From contig CAYJLF010000009.1 of assembly GCA_964371055.1 (NCBI GenBank), positions 1 through 64,000 of the forward strand: a stretch of 64,000 nt of DNA. Direction: 5' to 3'. The notes beneath the pieces are model-generated. The model saw only the letters and a list, made by a program, of their open reading frames with translations, made no database searches and was not told the origin of the DNA. The DNA comes from CAYJLF01 sp964371055. GTDB lineage: Bacteria; Eisenbacteria; RBG-16-71-46; CAIMUX01. Positions 1 through 8,399 of the stretch are shown piece after piece (the stretch's first letter is position 1; each line of letters opens with the position of its first letter). Both the position numbers and the translations under genes were made by a program.

Positions 1-177
1 ACCACCCGATCGGGATGGGCAGAAGCCGGCGCCGTCCCGCCAATCCCCAATCTTCAGGCCACAACCAACGCGTTACGGAGCATCGTGCAGGCGAAAATGC
101 TCGACCGCAGCGGGCGCTTCCGCGTCCTACCGGTTCCGACTCCACGGGCGAGGACGGGCGTCGTGCACCATGGATGA
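1..177 (+). CDS. C-terminal end of an unrecognised protein (5' partial)
   Basis: The first reading frame is open from the window edge to a TGA at 175-177. Codon use has the G/C-ending third positions typical of the real genes here, and the translation (including NLQATTNALRSIVQAKMLD) looks like a normal protein end rather than antisense noise. No domain is recognisable in so short a piece. Its stop lies 3 nt inside the next gene, whose ATG is at 170, so the two look translationally coupled. They could also be one gene broken by a frameshift. Confidence 0.4.
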   Translation, partial: TTRSGWAEAGAVPPIPNLQATTNALRSIVQAKMLDRSGRFRVLPVPTPRARTGVVHHG

Positions 178-472
178 CATCCTGACCCTCGATCGCGGCT
201 TCCGACGCCTGCCTTCCGTTCTCCCTGGAATCGGCCTTCCACTGGCCCGTGCCCTGACCGTCGCCCGCTTCCAGGAGGAACTCCCTGACTCGATCCAGGG
301 CCGGGCCTACTATGACCGATCCTCTCCGAACTCCTGGGCTGCGAGGCGACGAACTCACCCCGCGACCGAGGTGCTTCGGCAGGAGCTGCGCGACGCGGTC
401 ATGCAGGATCCCGCGTTTCAGTCACTGCTCGACGGCACCCTTTCCGGCCTTTCGGCGCGAGGAGACGCTTGA
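170..472 (+). CDS. Small hypothetical protein, 100 aa
   Basis: This 100-residue frame has strong GC3 bias and a helical, charged C-terminal half (ATEVLRQELRDAVMQDPAF) that looks like real protein. It starts at an ATG overlapping the stop of the upstream partial gene, with only a weak GAGGA upstream, so expression probably depends on coupling. There is no signal peptide, membrane segment or known motif, and I do not recognise the family. It could be the frameshifted continuation of the upstream protein. The next gene lies 149 nt downstream behind its own candidate promoter. Confidence 0.5.
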   Translation: MDDILTLDRGFRRLPSVLPGIGLPLARALTVARFQEELPDSIQGRAYYDRSSPNSWAARRRTHPATEVLRQELRDAVMQDPAFQSLLDGTLSGLSARGDA

Positions 473-557
473 AACGGCCTCGGCCCGGATGCTTAGAGAG
501 AGATACCCACCGTCCACGTCCGGATGGGTCCTCAGATCCCCTTCCGGGAAGGGACAA

Positions 558-582
558 AGACCGGTTATACTGAAACCGGTCT
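558..582 (+). promoter_or_regulatory. Inverted repeat enclosing a -10-like box before the secreted propeller gene
   Basis: The arms AGACCGGTT (558-566) and AACCGGTCT (574-582) form a perfect 9-bp inverted repeat with a 7-nt spacer. The spacer contains most of TATACT (566-571), five of six matches to the sigma-70 -10 consensus and about 50 nt ahead of the GTG at 622. No -35 box is convincing. It could be an operator over the core promoter or simply an RNA hairpin; no U-run follows, so it is not a typical terminator. Confidence 0.35.
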
Positions 583-621
583 CGCGCACCCTGCCCCACA
601 CCCGGATCCCGGAGGTCTGGA

Positions 622-2718
622 GTGCCCTTTCGGCCCCAGCATGCATTGCACCTCACCGGGGTGCTCCTCTCGCTGGCTCCGCTGCTCCTGCCCGTCCTGA
701 ATGGCTCGGACGCCCAGGCTGCTATTTCCGGCCTCCATTGGGACGTCCCCGAAATCGTCGACACTGCGGTCGATGGCCTCGGCCCCGCCGCCTCGACCTG
801 CGTGGTCCGCTGGAACGACACCTGGCTTGTCGTCTATGCCAAGAATGGCGAGATCTACGCCCGGACGCGCCTCTCTTCCGGCTGGCTCCCGGCGGTCCAG
901 CTCAGCGACGGATCCGCCACCTCGGTCCGGCCGGTGACCTGCGCCGGCGAGCAGCTCTATGTCTTCTGGGAAGACGATCGCCGCGGTCACCGCGAGATCT
1001 GGAGTCGGTTCTGGAATGGTGCGGACTGGTCGGCGGAAGAGTGCGTCAGCGATGATGACTTCGCTTCACGCCGCCCCTCCGCCACGCACGACCGATCGCT
1101 CGGGGGCGCCTGCCTGGTGTGGGAAGACAGCACGGATGCCGGGTTCCGCGCTCGCGCCCGCTGGCATGTCAACGGCGAGTGGGCTCAACCGCTGACGGTC
1201 TCCTCCTCGACCTCCGATGCGCGCGAGCCGGTCGTCGCCCAGCTTGAACATGCGGCCGGGTTGCGGATCATCTGGTCCGACGCGCGCCACGGCGAGCCGG
1301 AGATCTATACCTGTGCAGCCTATGGTCCGGGACTCCTCTCCGCAGAGGAGAGGCTCACCTACCTCGCTGGAGCCTGCCGCCGGCCGTCGGTGCACGCCGA
1401 ACGGGCATGGATCGGCGACTGGGTGTACGACCACGTCGTGGTCGGGTTCGAGGTAAGACCATCGGGCGCTCAGCCCGAGATCTATCGGATGACCTACGAC
1501 CAGGAAAGCTGGAATCTGGCTCCCCTCACCGTCGTCGACGGATCGCCATCCATCGAACCCGGCGCGGCCGGCTTCCTCTATCCGCATGCGAGCTGTGGCG
1601 TCGATCAGGGAATCGGCCTCGACCTCATCACGTGGAGCGAGCCGGTCATCTCTGGAAGGACCCGGACGATCCTGGCGCGGATCGACGGGAACTACGCACA
1701 GCTCGACACCCTCACGACCGCCGGCCTCTCACCCGTGTTCGTCGTCGCGACGGCCGGAGAGCCGGAAGCGGAACTCCTCGCGGTCTGGATCGAGACCGTC
1801 TCGGGCGCACAGAAGCTCCTGGCGCGCCACGGCAGCCAGCCCGGATGCCGGCGGACCGAGATCCAGCGTGGCCCCGCGCTTCTGATCGCGCCGGAAGGGG
1901 TCCCTCCCACCATCCTGCAAGCGCTCAATGCCTGCACTGGAGAGCCCGTGGAGGGCGAGCCGCTGCAGATCGCGTTCTTCCCGGCGCTCGATCTGGAGCT
2001 CACGTGGGATCCCGAACAGGAGCACCCGACGGTCCACGCCATCACCGACGCGGACGGAAACGCGGCCTTCTCGATCCGCGGCGGGGGCTGTTCGCAGGCC
2101 GGCATGGCCGTGGCCGGCTGCGACGGTTCGGACTCCGGCGACGGTCCCTCCTGGGGGGGAGCGCGCTCGCCTGACGTCGACGGCAACTGCATCGTCGACC
2201 TGGGCGATCTCGATTACGTCCGCCTGATGGCCGGCACCACCGACTTCTGTGCCGACCTGAACGGTTCGGGACAGGTCGACGACCTCGATGTCGCGATCGT
2301 CGAGGCGACCCTGGGGGACCATTGCTCCGGCGTCGCCGCACTCGAGGACGATGAACCGGACGACGCGATCCCATCCGCTGACGGACTGACCTCAGGCGGA
2401 CCGGCTCTGCGCATCTGGCCGAACCCGGCCGGCACGATGGTCCGGCTTGAGCTTAGTCTGCGCTCTTCCGTGACCGGGGGTTCGTCCCAGGCTGATCCGG
2501 AGTCCGGATCACTGGCCGCGGCGGCACGGATCGAGATCTTCGACGTCGGGGGCCGGCTCATCCGCACGCTGCCGCTGGGCGGTGCCTCGATGGTCCTCTG
2601 GGATCTGCGAGACGAGCAAGACACGCCTGTCCCATCGGGGGTCTACTTCGCCCACCCGCGGGCGCACGGGCAGGCGGACAACCAGCGACTGGCGCGGACA
2701 ATCTTGATCACACGGTGA
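622..2718 (+). CDS. Secreted sialidase/BNR-like propeller protein with dockerin and FlgD-like tail
   Basis: The 698-residue protein starts at a GTG with GGAGG 6 nt upstream. A hydrophobic signal peptide covers about residues 8-35. Residues 40-430 are a repeated beta-rich region with WND, VYAKNGEIYART and WEDDRRGHREIW motifs, as in exo-sialidase or BNR-like propellers. About residues 515-570 hold two calcium-loop motifs (DVDGNCIVDLGD and DLNGSGQVDDLD) typical of a type I dockerin. The last 90 residues are an FlgD-like / type IX-style domain (IWPNPAG, IEIFDVGGRLIRTL, SGVYFA). It is probably exported and surface-anchored or released. Substrate is unknown and no catalytic residues can be assigned. 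A dockerin without a visible cohesin partner is unusual. Confidence 0.8.
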   Translation: MPFRPQHALHLTGVLLSLAPLLLPVLNGSDAQAAISGLHWDVPEIVDTAVDGLGPAASTCVVRWNDTWLVVYAKNGEIYARTRLSSGWLPAVQLSDGSATSVRPVTCAGEQLYVFWEDDRRGHREIWSRFWNGADWSAEECVSDDDFASRRPSATHDRSLGGACLVWEDSTDAGFRARARWHVNGEWAQPLTVSSSTSDAREPVVAQLEHAAGLRIIWSDARHGEPEIYTCAAYGPGLLSAEERLTYLAGACRRPSVHAERAWIGDWVYDHVVVGFEVRPSGAQPEIYRMTYDQESWNLAPLTVVDGSPSIEPGAAGFLYPHASCGVDQGIGLDLITWSEPVISGRTRTILARIDGNYAQLDTLTTAGLSPVFVVATAGEPEAELLAVWIETVSGAQKLLARHGSQPGCRRTEIQRGPALLIAPEGVPPTILQALNACTGEPVEGEPLQIAFFPALDLELTWDPEQEHPTVHAITDADGNAAFSIRGGGCSQAGMAVAGCDGSDSGDGPSWGGARSPDVDGNCIVDLGDLDYVRLMAGTTDFCADLNGSGQVDDLDVAIVEATLGDHCSGVAALEDDEPDDAIPSADGLTSGGPALRIWPNPAGTMVRLELSLRSSVTGGSSQADPESGSLAAAARIEIFDVGGRLIRTLPLGGASMVLWDLRDEQDTPVPSGVYFAHPRAHGQADNQRLARTILITR

Positions 2719-2845
2719 CGCACGGGCGCGGGCCGCCCGTCCCGCTGACGGCGATCACCGACGTGGACTCCTGCACGCCACGAACGACTGGACTCGATCG
2801 CGAACTCGCGGTCTCCGTTCGCTCTTCGGATCTGACCCCGATCCC

Positions 2846-4690
2846 TTACTTCATCACCGCGATCCGCCGCACCGACGCCTCGCCAGCCGCCGACAGCTTG
2901 AGGAAGTAGATCCCGTTGCTTACCGCGCGTCCGGCCGCATCACGTCCATCCCAGGTGACCGCATGTCCGCCCGCCGCCTTCGTCCCACGCTCGAGAACGG
3001 CGACCTCGCGCCCGGTCACGTCGACTACCGACAGACGCACCTCTCCGGCGTTCGCCAGCCGATAGTTGACGGTGGCGCGGTCACGCAGCGGATTGGGCCA
3101 CGGCGCCGACAGCTCGAGCATCGTCCGGCCATCGGAGCCGTCGGTGCCGACGCCATCCTCTTCGTCCAGTCCGGCCGGATCCGCCCCGACGTAGTAGTCG
3201 AACCAGCCAGCCGGCGCCGGCAGCGGCCGCTTCTGGCGCCGGTTCGTGTTGTCGGCGGCAAAGACGTAGTACTCGACCGTCGTGCCCGGAGCCTGCCCGG
3301 GGATGTAGGCGTAGAACGAGTCGGGGGCCGCCGCGGCCGTCATCGCCACCGACGAGAAAGACGGAGCGCCGGAGACGCGCCAGTAGACTCGCACCGAGTC
3401 GGCCTTGAGCCCCGTCTCGCTGCGGTCATCGACGATGGCGCCGACCCGCACCTGGGCCGTCATCTCCACCGTGTCGGGGAGCGGGACGCAGTCGACGCGA
3501 AGCATGTACTTGTCGTGGATCCCCATGGCCCGACAGTGGATTGCATCATCAGTCAGCCAGGAACCGCTGAATCCGATGACCTCGTACCCCGGCATCGCGT
3601 CCCGATAGGTCTGCAGGGCCTGGTTGTCATAGGTGGTACTGCCGAAAGTCGGCACCAGCACCTTCTGGTTCAGGATCACGCTGTTGGTGTAGGCCGCCAC
3701 GTCACCGCTGTAGCTCTGGCAGAAGACCCGCGCGATCTTGTACGGACGGCCGTAGCAGTTGGTCCAGGTCCGCATGATGGCGACCCTGTTCTCGATCCGC
3801 GCGTAGTTCGCATTGCTCGTGGCCACTTGCTTGACCAGGATCGTCTCTTCATCGAGCAACTTGGCCCAGCAGTCGATGTGGTGAATACCGGAGAGGAGGA
3901 TGTCATCGACGACGCGATACGGGGTGATACCGAGGTAGCTCAGCATATAGGCATCGACCTGGCTGTCGGGAATCGTGTTCTCGTCGTAGACCAGGTCGGT
4001 GGAGTGACCCGCGCCGTGACCGTCGCACATGTAGTTGCCGCCCGTGTGTACCACCGGTGACCCGTAGACCGGCACGCTCCAGGCCGTGCCACAGGCGTAG
4101 TTCACCACGTCGTCCAACGGTCGCGGCCGGTTGTAGTGGTGATCGACGATCGCCTGGTCGCCGTTGGCATCGAAGGCGAACTGCGGGCCGTAGTCGCGGG
4201 TCCAGATCGAGTTGGTCGACTGGATGATGAAATGGACGTTGGCCATGTTGACGCCGTTGCTGTTCAAACTGCTGTAGCAGGTGTTCTGCTCGCTGCTGCT
4301 GGCGACCAGCACCCACAACTCAATCTCCTCGGCGATCTCGCGCAGCAGGTTGTACGGCAGGCCGAAGGGATAGCGCACGAGGCAGCCCGTCACCGGCTCC
4401 CACTCGGCGCACTGGCGGATCCCCGGCCCCGGGGGAGGCGGCGTGTCCCGCATATAGGTGCCGACTTCGTGCTTGCGGGAGAGCTCTTCGGGACTCCACC
4501 CGATCGGCAGGGAGTTCTCCTCCGGGGGATCGGTCACCGGCCGCCGGGTATCGACGACGATCCCGGATGAGGTGTCCGCGACCGCGACGTGCGCGGCGCC
4601 CGTCATAAGCAGGGCGGCGCAGCCGAGAGTCAGCGCGAGGGTCGCGAGATGATGCGCAAACTTATTATGGGAGAACAGCTTGGGGGCCAT
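2846..4690 (-). CDS. Secreted peptidylarginine deiminase-like (PAD_porph) enzyme with FlgD-like tail
   Basis: This 614-residue protein has a signal peptide (about 1-39) and belongs to the agmatine deiminase / Porphyromonas-type peptidylarginine deiminase superfamily. The expected guanidine-modifying residues are visible: WTRDYGP (Asp166), HHIDCW (His271 and Asp273) and a nucleophile in AIHCRAMGIH (Cys386). An Ig-like segment follows (about 405-505), then a C-terminal FlgD-like / type IX-style domain (WPNPLRDRATVNY, VVDVTGREVAVL, SNGIYFLKL). The family hydrolyses arginine or agmatine guanidinium to citrulline or carbamoylputrescine. Export plus a sorting-type tail parallels the secreted P. gingivalis enzyme, which suggests action on extracellular substrate. 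Peptidyl-arginine versus free agmatine cannot be decided from sequence. Monocistronic, with a candidate promoter at 4799-4804. Confidence 0.85.
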   Translation of the reverse strand: MAPKLFSHNKFAHHLATLALTLGCAALLMTGAAHVAVADTSSGIVVDTRRPVTDPPEENSLPIGWSPEELSRKHEVGTYMRDTPPPPGPGIRQCAEWEPVTGCLVRYPFGLPYNLLREIAEEIELWVLVASSSEQNTCYSSLNSNGVNMANVHFIIQSTNSIWTRDYGPQFAFDANGDQAIVDHHYNRPRPLDDVVNYACGTAWSVPVYGSPVVHTGGNYMCDGHGAGHSTDLVYDENTIPDSQVDAYMLSYLGITPYRVVDDILLSGIHHIDCWAKLLDEETILVKQVATSNANYARIENRVAIMRTWTNCYGRPYKIARVFCQSYSGDVAAYTNSVILNQKVLVPTFGSTTYDNQALQTYRDAMPGYEVIGFSGSWLTDDAIHCRAMGIHDKYMLRVDCVPLPDTVEMTAQVRVGAIVDDRSETGLKADSVRVYWRVSGAPSFSSVAMTAAAAPDSFYAYIPGQAPGTTVEYYVFAADNTNRRQKRPLPAPAGWFDYYVGADPAGLDEEDGVGTDGSDGRTMLELSAPWPNPLRDRATVNYRLANAGEVRLSVVDVTGREVAVLERGTKAAGGHAVTWDGRDAAGRAVSNGIYFLKLSAAGEASVRRIAVMK

Positions 4691-4798
4691 GCAGCGAGGT
4701 CCTTTCCCCGGAGGACGATGTCTATGACCGCCCGCCGCGGGCGGGGCGGAGTCCCGGCGCCGGACAGGAATCAGGCGCTGAGTGGCATGATCCGTAAC

Positions 4799-4804
4799 AT
4801 TATA
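4799..4804 (-). promoter_or_regulatory. Candidate -10 box for the deiminase gene
   Basis: Read on the minus strand this is a perfect TATAAT, in the only AT-rich patch between the divergent deiminase and DinB genes, 109 nt ahead of the deiminase ATG. The segment 17 nt upstream does not resemble TTGACA, so the call rests on the -10 alone. Confidence 0.35.
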
Positions 4805-4817
4805 CCGTAATCTGAAC

Positions 4818-4840
4818 CCCTCGGGCTATCTTCCCGAGGG
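4818..4840. other. Inverted repeat in a divergent intergenic region
   Basis: CCCTCGGG (4818-4825) and CCCGAGGG (4833-4840) form a perfect 8-bp inverted repeat with a 7-nt spacer. It sits just upstream of the deiminase -10 box and about 50 nt before the DinB start. With no T-run and a position between divergent genes, an operator is more likely than a terminator. Confidence 0.3.
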
Positions 4841-4889
4841 AGAGCACGGTTGACCTCGGCGCTACCAACGAGCCCATCATGGAGGAACC

Positions 4890-5396
4890 ATGGCCCTGAA
4901 CGAGTCCCTGATGCCCGAGTTCCAGATCGAGATGGCAACCACCCGCAGTTTCCTCGAGCGCGTGCCGATGGAGAAGGCCGACTGGAGGCCGCACGAGAAG
5001 TCGATGAAGATGGGGGATCTCGCGCGCCACCTCGCCCATCTTGCCTCCTGGGTTTCGGCCACCATCCACACCTCTCAGCTGGATGTGATGTCGGGCGACG
5101 ACTCGATGTCTCCGCCCGCGGCGAACTCGGCGGCCGAACTGATCACGCACTTTGACCGCAACGTCGAGGAAGCGAAGGCCTCCCTGGGCGGGGCGGACGA
5201 TGCCACCCTGCTCGCTCCGTGGAAGCTGACCGCCGGCGGCCAGGAGATCTTCACCATGCCGCGGATCGGTGTGCTGCGGAGCATGGTGATGAACCACCTC
5301 ATCCACCACCGCGCGCAGCTCGGCGTCTACCTGCGGATGCAGGGAATACCCCTACCATCATCCTACGGTCCGTCCGCGGACGAGGGAGGGATGTAA
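4890..5396 (+). CDS. DinB-fold metalloprotein
   Basis: The 168-residue protein has a DinB-like four-helix-bundle pattern, with metal-ligand histidines in LARHLAHLASW near residue 50 and in MVMNHLIHHRAQLGVYLRM near residues 132-150, followed by the usual GIPLPSSYGPSADE ending. The ATG is preceded by TGGAGGAACC. Family members are thiol-dependent S-transferases or metal-dependent hydrolases; the partner thiol and substrate cannot be inferred. It is cytoplasmic with no signal peptide. It is followed directly by a relic of an antitoxin gene in another frame. Confidence 0.85.
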   Translation: MALNESLMPEFQIEMATTRSFLERVPMEKADWRPHEKSMKMGDLARHLAHLASWVSATIHTSQLDVMSGDDSMSPPAANSAAELITHFDRNVEEAKASLGGADDATLLAPWKLTAGGQEIFTMPRIGVLRSMVMNHLIHHRAQLGVYLRMQGIPLPSSYGPSADEGGM

Positions 5397-5397
5397 G

Positions 5398-5514
5398 GCG
5401 GAACCGGTCATGCTTAGCCTCGATGCCTATGAGCGGGAAGAGCAAGAGAGCCAACTGCTCCCGCTCCTGGCCCGCAGCGAGCGGGAGATCTCTGCCGGTA
5501 CGGGACACGCCATT
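5398..5514 (+). pseudogene. Remnant of a Phd/YefM-type antitoxin (C-terminal half)
   Basis: In the frame starting at 5398 the segment EPVMLSLDAYEREEQE, continuing to LARSEREISAGTGHAI, matches the pattern of the end of Phd/YefM antitoxins: an xxPVxVLSLDxYE segment, then a helical LLxLLAxGExEIAAG motif. The N-terminal DNA-binding half is missing because the frame runs straight back into the DinB coding sequence. Beyond the motif the frame loses resemblance (PRWIHPALPC). No toxin gene follows. I read this as the residue of a deleted toxin-antitoxin cassette; a short expressed peptide from the ATG at 5410 is possible but unlikely. Confidence 0.55.
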
Positions 5515-5543
5515 CCCCGCTGGATCCACCCCGCTCTCCCCTG

Positions 5544-5549
5544 TAGAAT
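5544..5549 (+). promoter_or_regulatory. Candidate -10 box for the YWTD protein gene
   Basis: TAGAAT, five of six matches to the -10 consensus, lies 51 nt ahead of the ATG at 5601, the same spacing as TATACT before the genes at 622 and 24541. There is no clear -35 box. Confidence 0.3.
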
Positions 5550-5600
5550 CATCTCTGCTCGCCACACCCTCGTGTCCCGACACCGATCCGGAGGTGCCCC

Positions 5601-7493
5601 ATGCCCCGCCCGCTGTGTCGCCCTCAACGCGCATCGATGATCCCTGGCGGCCCGCGCCCCACCGCCGTCCCGGCCGTCTTCCTCCTCGCCCTCTGGCTCC
5701 TCGCCGTCCCGGTCCGGGCGCAGACGCGCCTCTATCTCGGTGAGTACGCCTACAACAACCCGAAGCTGAAGACGATGCTGCTCGACGGTTCGGCGCTGCA
5801 GGAGTTGACGCCACCCCTTCCCTCCGACTGGCTGCTGGTCGGGCTGGCCTACGATCCTGAGGCCGCCCGGCTCTACTGGACACACGGCAGCACGCCCGGC
5901 CTGATCCGCCGCGCCAACGCCGATGGCACCAATCCCCAGCTCGTGGTTTCGGGCCTCAAGATTCCGCGTGGGGCCGCGCTCGACCGGGTCCACGGCAAGA
6001 TCTACTGGGCCGAAGCGCCTCCGCAGGGAAATGCGATGGGGCTGATCCGTCGCTGCAACCTGGACGGCAGCGACCTCCAGACGATCTACACTCTGACGCC
6101 GTACGATCCGGTCAGTTCTTACGTCGGCAAGCCGGTGGTCGATCCCGTCAACGGTTATGTCTACTTTGCGGCCGCCCACGAGATCCGCCGGGTGAAACTC
6201 GACGGGACCGGACCGGTGCAGACGGTCGTGCGCGGCTTCAACACCGCCACCGCGCTCGCGCTCGACGTGGTCGACAACCGGGTCTTCTTCCTCGATGCCA
6301 ACACCAACAGCGACGTCCTCGGTTCGGCGCGTCTCGATGACACCGAGTTCACTGTGCTCCTGGACAACACGCCGGCTCTCTTCACCACCAGCGGGCTCTT
6401 CGACCTCGAGGCGGACCTGGCGGGCGGCAAGGCATACTTCACCGACGAGCTGCAGAAGACGGTGCGCCGCTGTAACCTGGACGGGAGCGGCCTCGAGACG
6501 ATCTACACCGGCCCATCGACGCACTCCCCCACCGGACTCACGCTCGACGCTGACCCGCCCCAGCCGATGCAAGACTGTAACGACAACGGCATCCGCGACC
6601 TCGATGACCTCGAGAGTGGGTTCAGCGTCGACTGCAACCACAACGGCATCCCGGACGAGTGCGAGGATGATCCCTGTGCCGTCATCGACTGGTTCCTCGA
6701 CCAGGGAAGCGATCCCACGCCGAACGGCCGCACCCTGAGCGGAAACTCCACCAGCGGCTTCGAGGTCTTCCAGCCGTTCGAGTTCGCCACGGTGCCCGGT
6801 GTCCCAGGGGTCATGTTGACGCGGATCGCCGTGGACGGTTGGGCGGTCCACTACGATCCCGCCGGTTTCCGCGCCACGATCTTCCCCGACGACGGATCGG
6901 GGACGATGCCGGATGAGTCCCAGCCTCTGGCCGAGGCCGACCTCCAGTTCCGCTTCAGTCCCAACACCGTCGTCTGGGTCGAAGGTGAGATTTCCTGCTT
7001 CCTTCCGCCCGGCCGGTACTACGTCCGCCTGAAGGCGAACGTCCCGCAGTACGAGGCCTCGGTCAACGTCGGGACGAGCGGAGAGCCTTCTTTCTCACGG
7101 CGCAACAGCAACGGATCGATCGTCTACTCGAGCTACCCGATCGCGCTCAGGCTCCTCGGTGCGGACACCGAGTCGGTGCCCGAGACGCCGTGGAGCCCCG
7201 GCTCTCCAGGCGCACCCATCCTTGAGCTCGCGCCGGCCTGGCCGAACCCCGCGAGCGGCCCGGCCACCATCCGCTGGTCACTCTCGACTCCGGCCCGCGT
7301 CACCGCCCGCATCCTCGATCCGGCCGGTCGCGTCGTGCGGACGGTGTGGGACGGACCGAGCTCCGCGGGCGCATCGTCGGTCCGCTGGAACGGGCGCGAC
7401 GAGGCCGGACGCGAGGTGGTCTCCGGCGTCTACTTCGTCCGGCTCGAGACGCGGGGGGAGGTCGCGACCGAAAGGCTCGTCCTCCTGAGATGA
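5601..7493 (+). CDS. Secreted YWTD beta-propeller protein with EF-hand-like motif and FlgD-like tail
   Basis: The 630-residue protein begins with a basic stretch and signal peptide (cleavage near VRAQTR, residue 41; an internal ATG at residue 13 is an alternative start). Residues 45-320 carry LDL-receptor-class-B/YWTD-type repeats (ARLYWTHG, GKIYWAEA, GKAYFTDE, each followed by RRCNLDGS-type loops), predicting a six-bladed propeller. Around residues 327-355 is a double acidic motif, DCNDNGIRDLDD and DCNHNGIPDECED, probably calcium binding. The last 80 residues are an FlgD-like domain (AWPNPASGPATI, RILDPAGRVVRTV, SGVYFVRL). It is likely an exported binding protein of unknown ligand. Its stop overlaps the start of the next gene (ATGA). 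Confidence 0.8.
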   Translation: MPRPLCRPQRASMIPGGPRPTAVPAVFLLALWLLAVPVRAQTRLYLGEYAYNNPKLKTMLLDGSALQELTPPLPSDWLLVGLAYDPEAARLYWTHGSTPGLIRRANADGTNPQLVVSGLKIPRGAALDRVHGKIYWAEAPPQGNAMGLIRRCNLDGSDLQTIYTLTPYDPVSSYVGKPVVDPVNGYVYFAAAHEIRRVKLDGTGPVQTVVRGFNTATALALDVVDNRVFFLDANTNSDVLGSARLDDTEFTVLLDNTPALFTTSGLFDLEADLAGGKAYFTDELQKTVRRCNLDGSGLETIYTGPSTHSPTGLTLDADPPQPMQDCNDNGIRDLDDLESGFSVDCNHNGIPDECEDDPCAVIDWFLDQGSDPTPNGRTLSGNSTSGFEVFQPFEFATVPGVPGVMLTRIAVDGWAVHYDPAGFRATIFPDDGSGTMPDESQPLAEADLQFRFSPNTVVWVEGEISCFLPPGRYYVRLKANVPQYEASVNVGTSGEPSFSRRNSNGSIVYSSYPIALRLLGADTESVPETPWSPGSPGAPILELAPAWPNPASGPATIRWSLSTPARVTARILDPAGRVVRTVWDGPSSAGASSVRWNGRDEAGREVVSGVYFVRLETRGEVATERLVLLR

Positions 7494-8368
7494 CACCCGA
7501 CCAAACAACCGACGAGAGGGTGCATCCGCCGCCGGACGACGAGCGCCGCCGGCAGGTCTTCTTCGAGATCCATTCCGGCAACCCGCGCGAGGGACCGGGC
7601 GACACCGCCTCCGCGCGTCGCGCGTGGACGGCCTTGGCGGCGCACCTGCTCCGCCACCCCCGCGTCCTCGATGTCGGCTGCGGACCCGGGGGCCAGACGC
7701 AGGACCTCGCCCGCTTCGCCGGGGCGACCGTCGTCGCGGTCGACAACCACCTTCCGTTCCTGCGCTCCCTGCCCAGGCGACTCGATTCCGTGTCGTGGCG
7801 TTCCGACGAGCGCACGCCGAAGTCCGCCCCGCACGCCCCTCACGACCCCGCGCACCGCAGTTCCACATCCAACGGGCCCAAGATCTCTCCCGTCGCCGCC
7901 GACATGAAGCGGCTTCCCTTCCGGCCGGAGTCGTTCGACGTCGTCTGGTCCGAGGGGGCGATCTACATCGCCGGTTTCGATGCGGGGCTCGAGAGCTGGA
8001 GGCCGCTCCTCAAGCCTGGCGGCGCCATCGCCGTCACCGAGATCTCCTGGTTGCGCGACAATCCTTCCGCGGAGCTCGCGGCTTTCTGGCACGAGGCCTA
8101 TCCCGCCATGCGATCGATTCCGGCCAACGAAGCGGCCGTGCGCGCGGCCGGCTACGATCTGGTGGACCGCTTCGTCCTGCCGGAGAGCTCCTGGTGGGAC
8201 TCCTACTACACCCCGATCGAGCAGAACCTGCCCGAGTTCCGCCGGCGCTACGCCGGCGATCCCCTGGCCCTCGAGGTCATCGAGGCCGAGCAACAGGAGA
8301 TCGACCTATACCGACGCTACGCGGAGTGGTACGGGTATGTGTTCTATGTCGGGCGGCGGAACGACTGA
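7490..8368 (+). CDS. Class I SAM-dependent methyltransferase
   Basis: This 292-residue cytoplasmic protein begins at the ATG inside the ATGA overlap with the preceding gene. Motif I is VLDVGCGPGGQTQDLA (about residues 57-72), followed by the acidic end of beta-2 (VVAVDNH) and the post-II region FDVVWSEGAIYIAGF near residue 145. It belongs to the Methyltransf_11/25 group; the acceptor is not deducible. An unusual 40-residue polar insert (about residues 95-135) separates the second and third Rossmann strands. Coupling to a secreted propeller gene is odd and may only reflect gene packing. Confidence 0.8.
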   Translation: MTPDQTTDERVHPPPDDERRRQVFFEIHSGNPREGPGDTASARRAWTALAAHLLRHPRVLDVGCGPGGQTQDLARFAGATVVAVDNHLPFLRSLPRRLDSVSWRSDERTPKSAPHAPHDPAHRSSTSNGPKISPVAADMKRLPFRPESFDVVWSEGAIYIAGFDAGLESWRPLLKPGGAIAVTEISWLRDNPSAELAAFWHEAYPAMRSIPANEAAVRAAGYDLVDRFVLPESSWWDSYYTPIEQNLPEFRRRYAGDPLALEVIEAEQQEIDLYRRYAEWYGYVFYVGRRND

Positions 8369-8399
8369 CACGTACTCCAGCGGTCCGCCATCGAACCCC

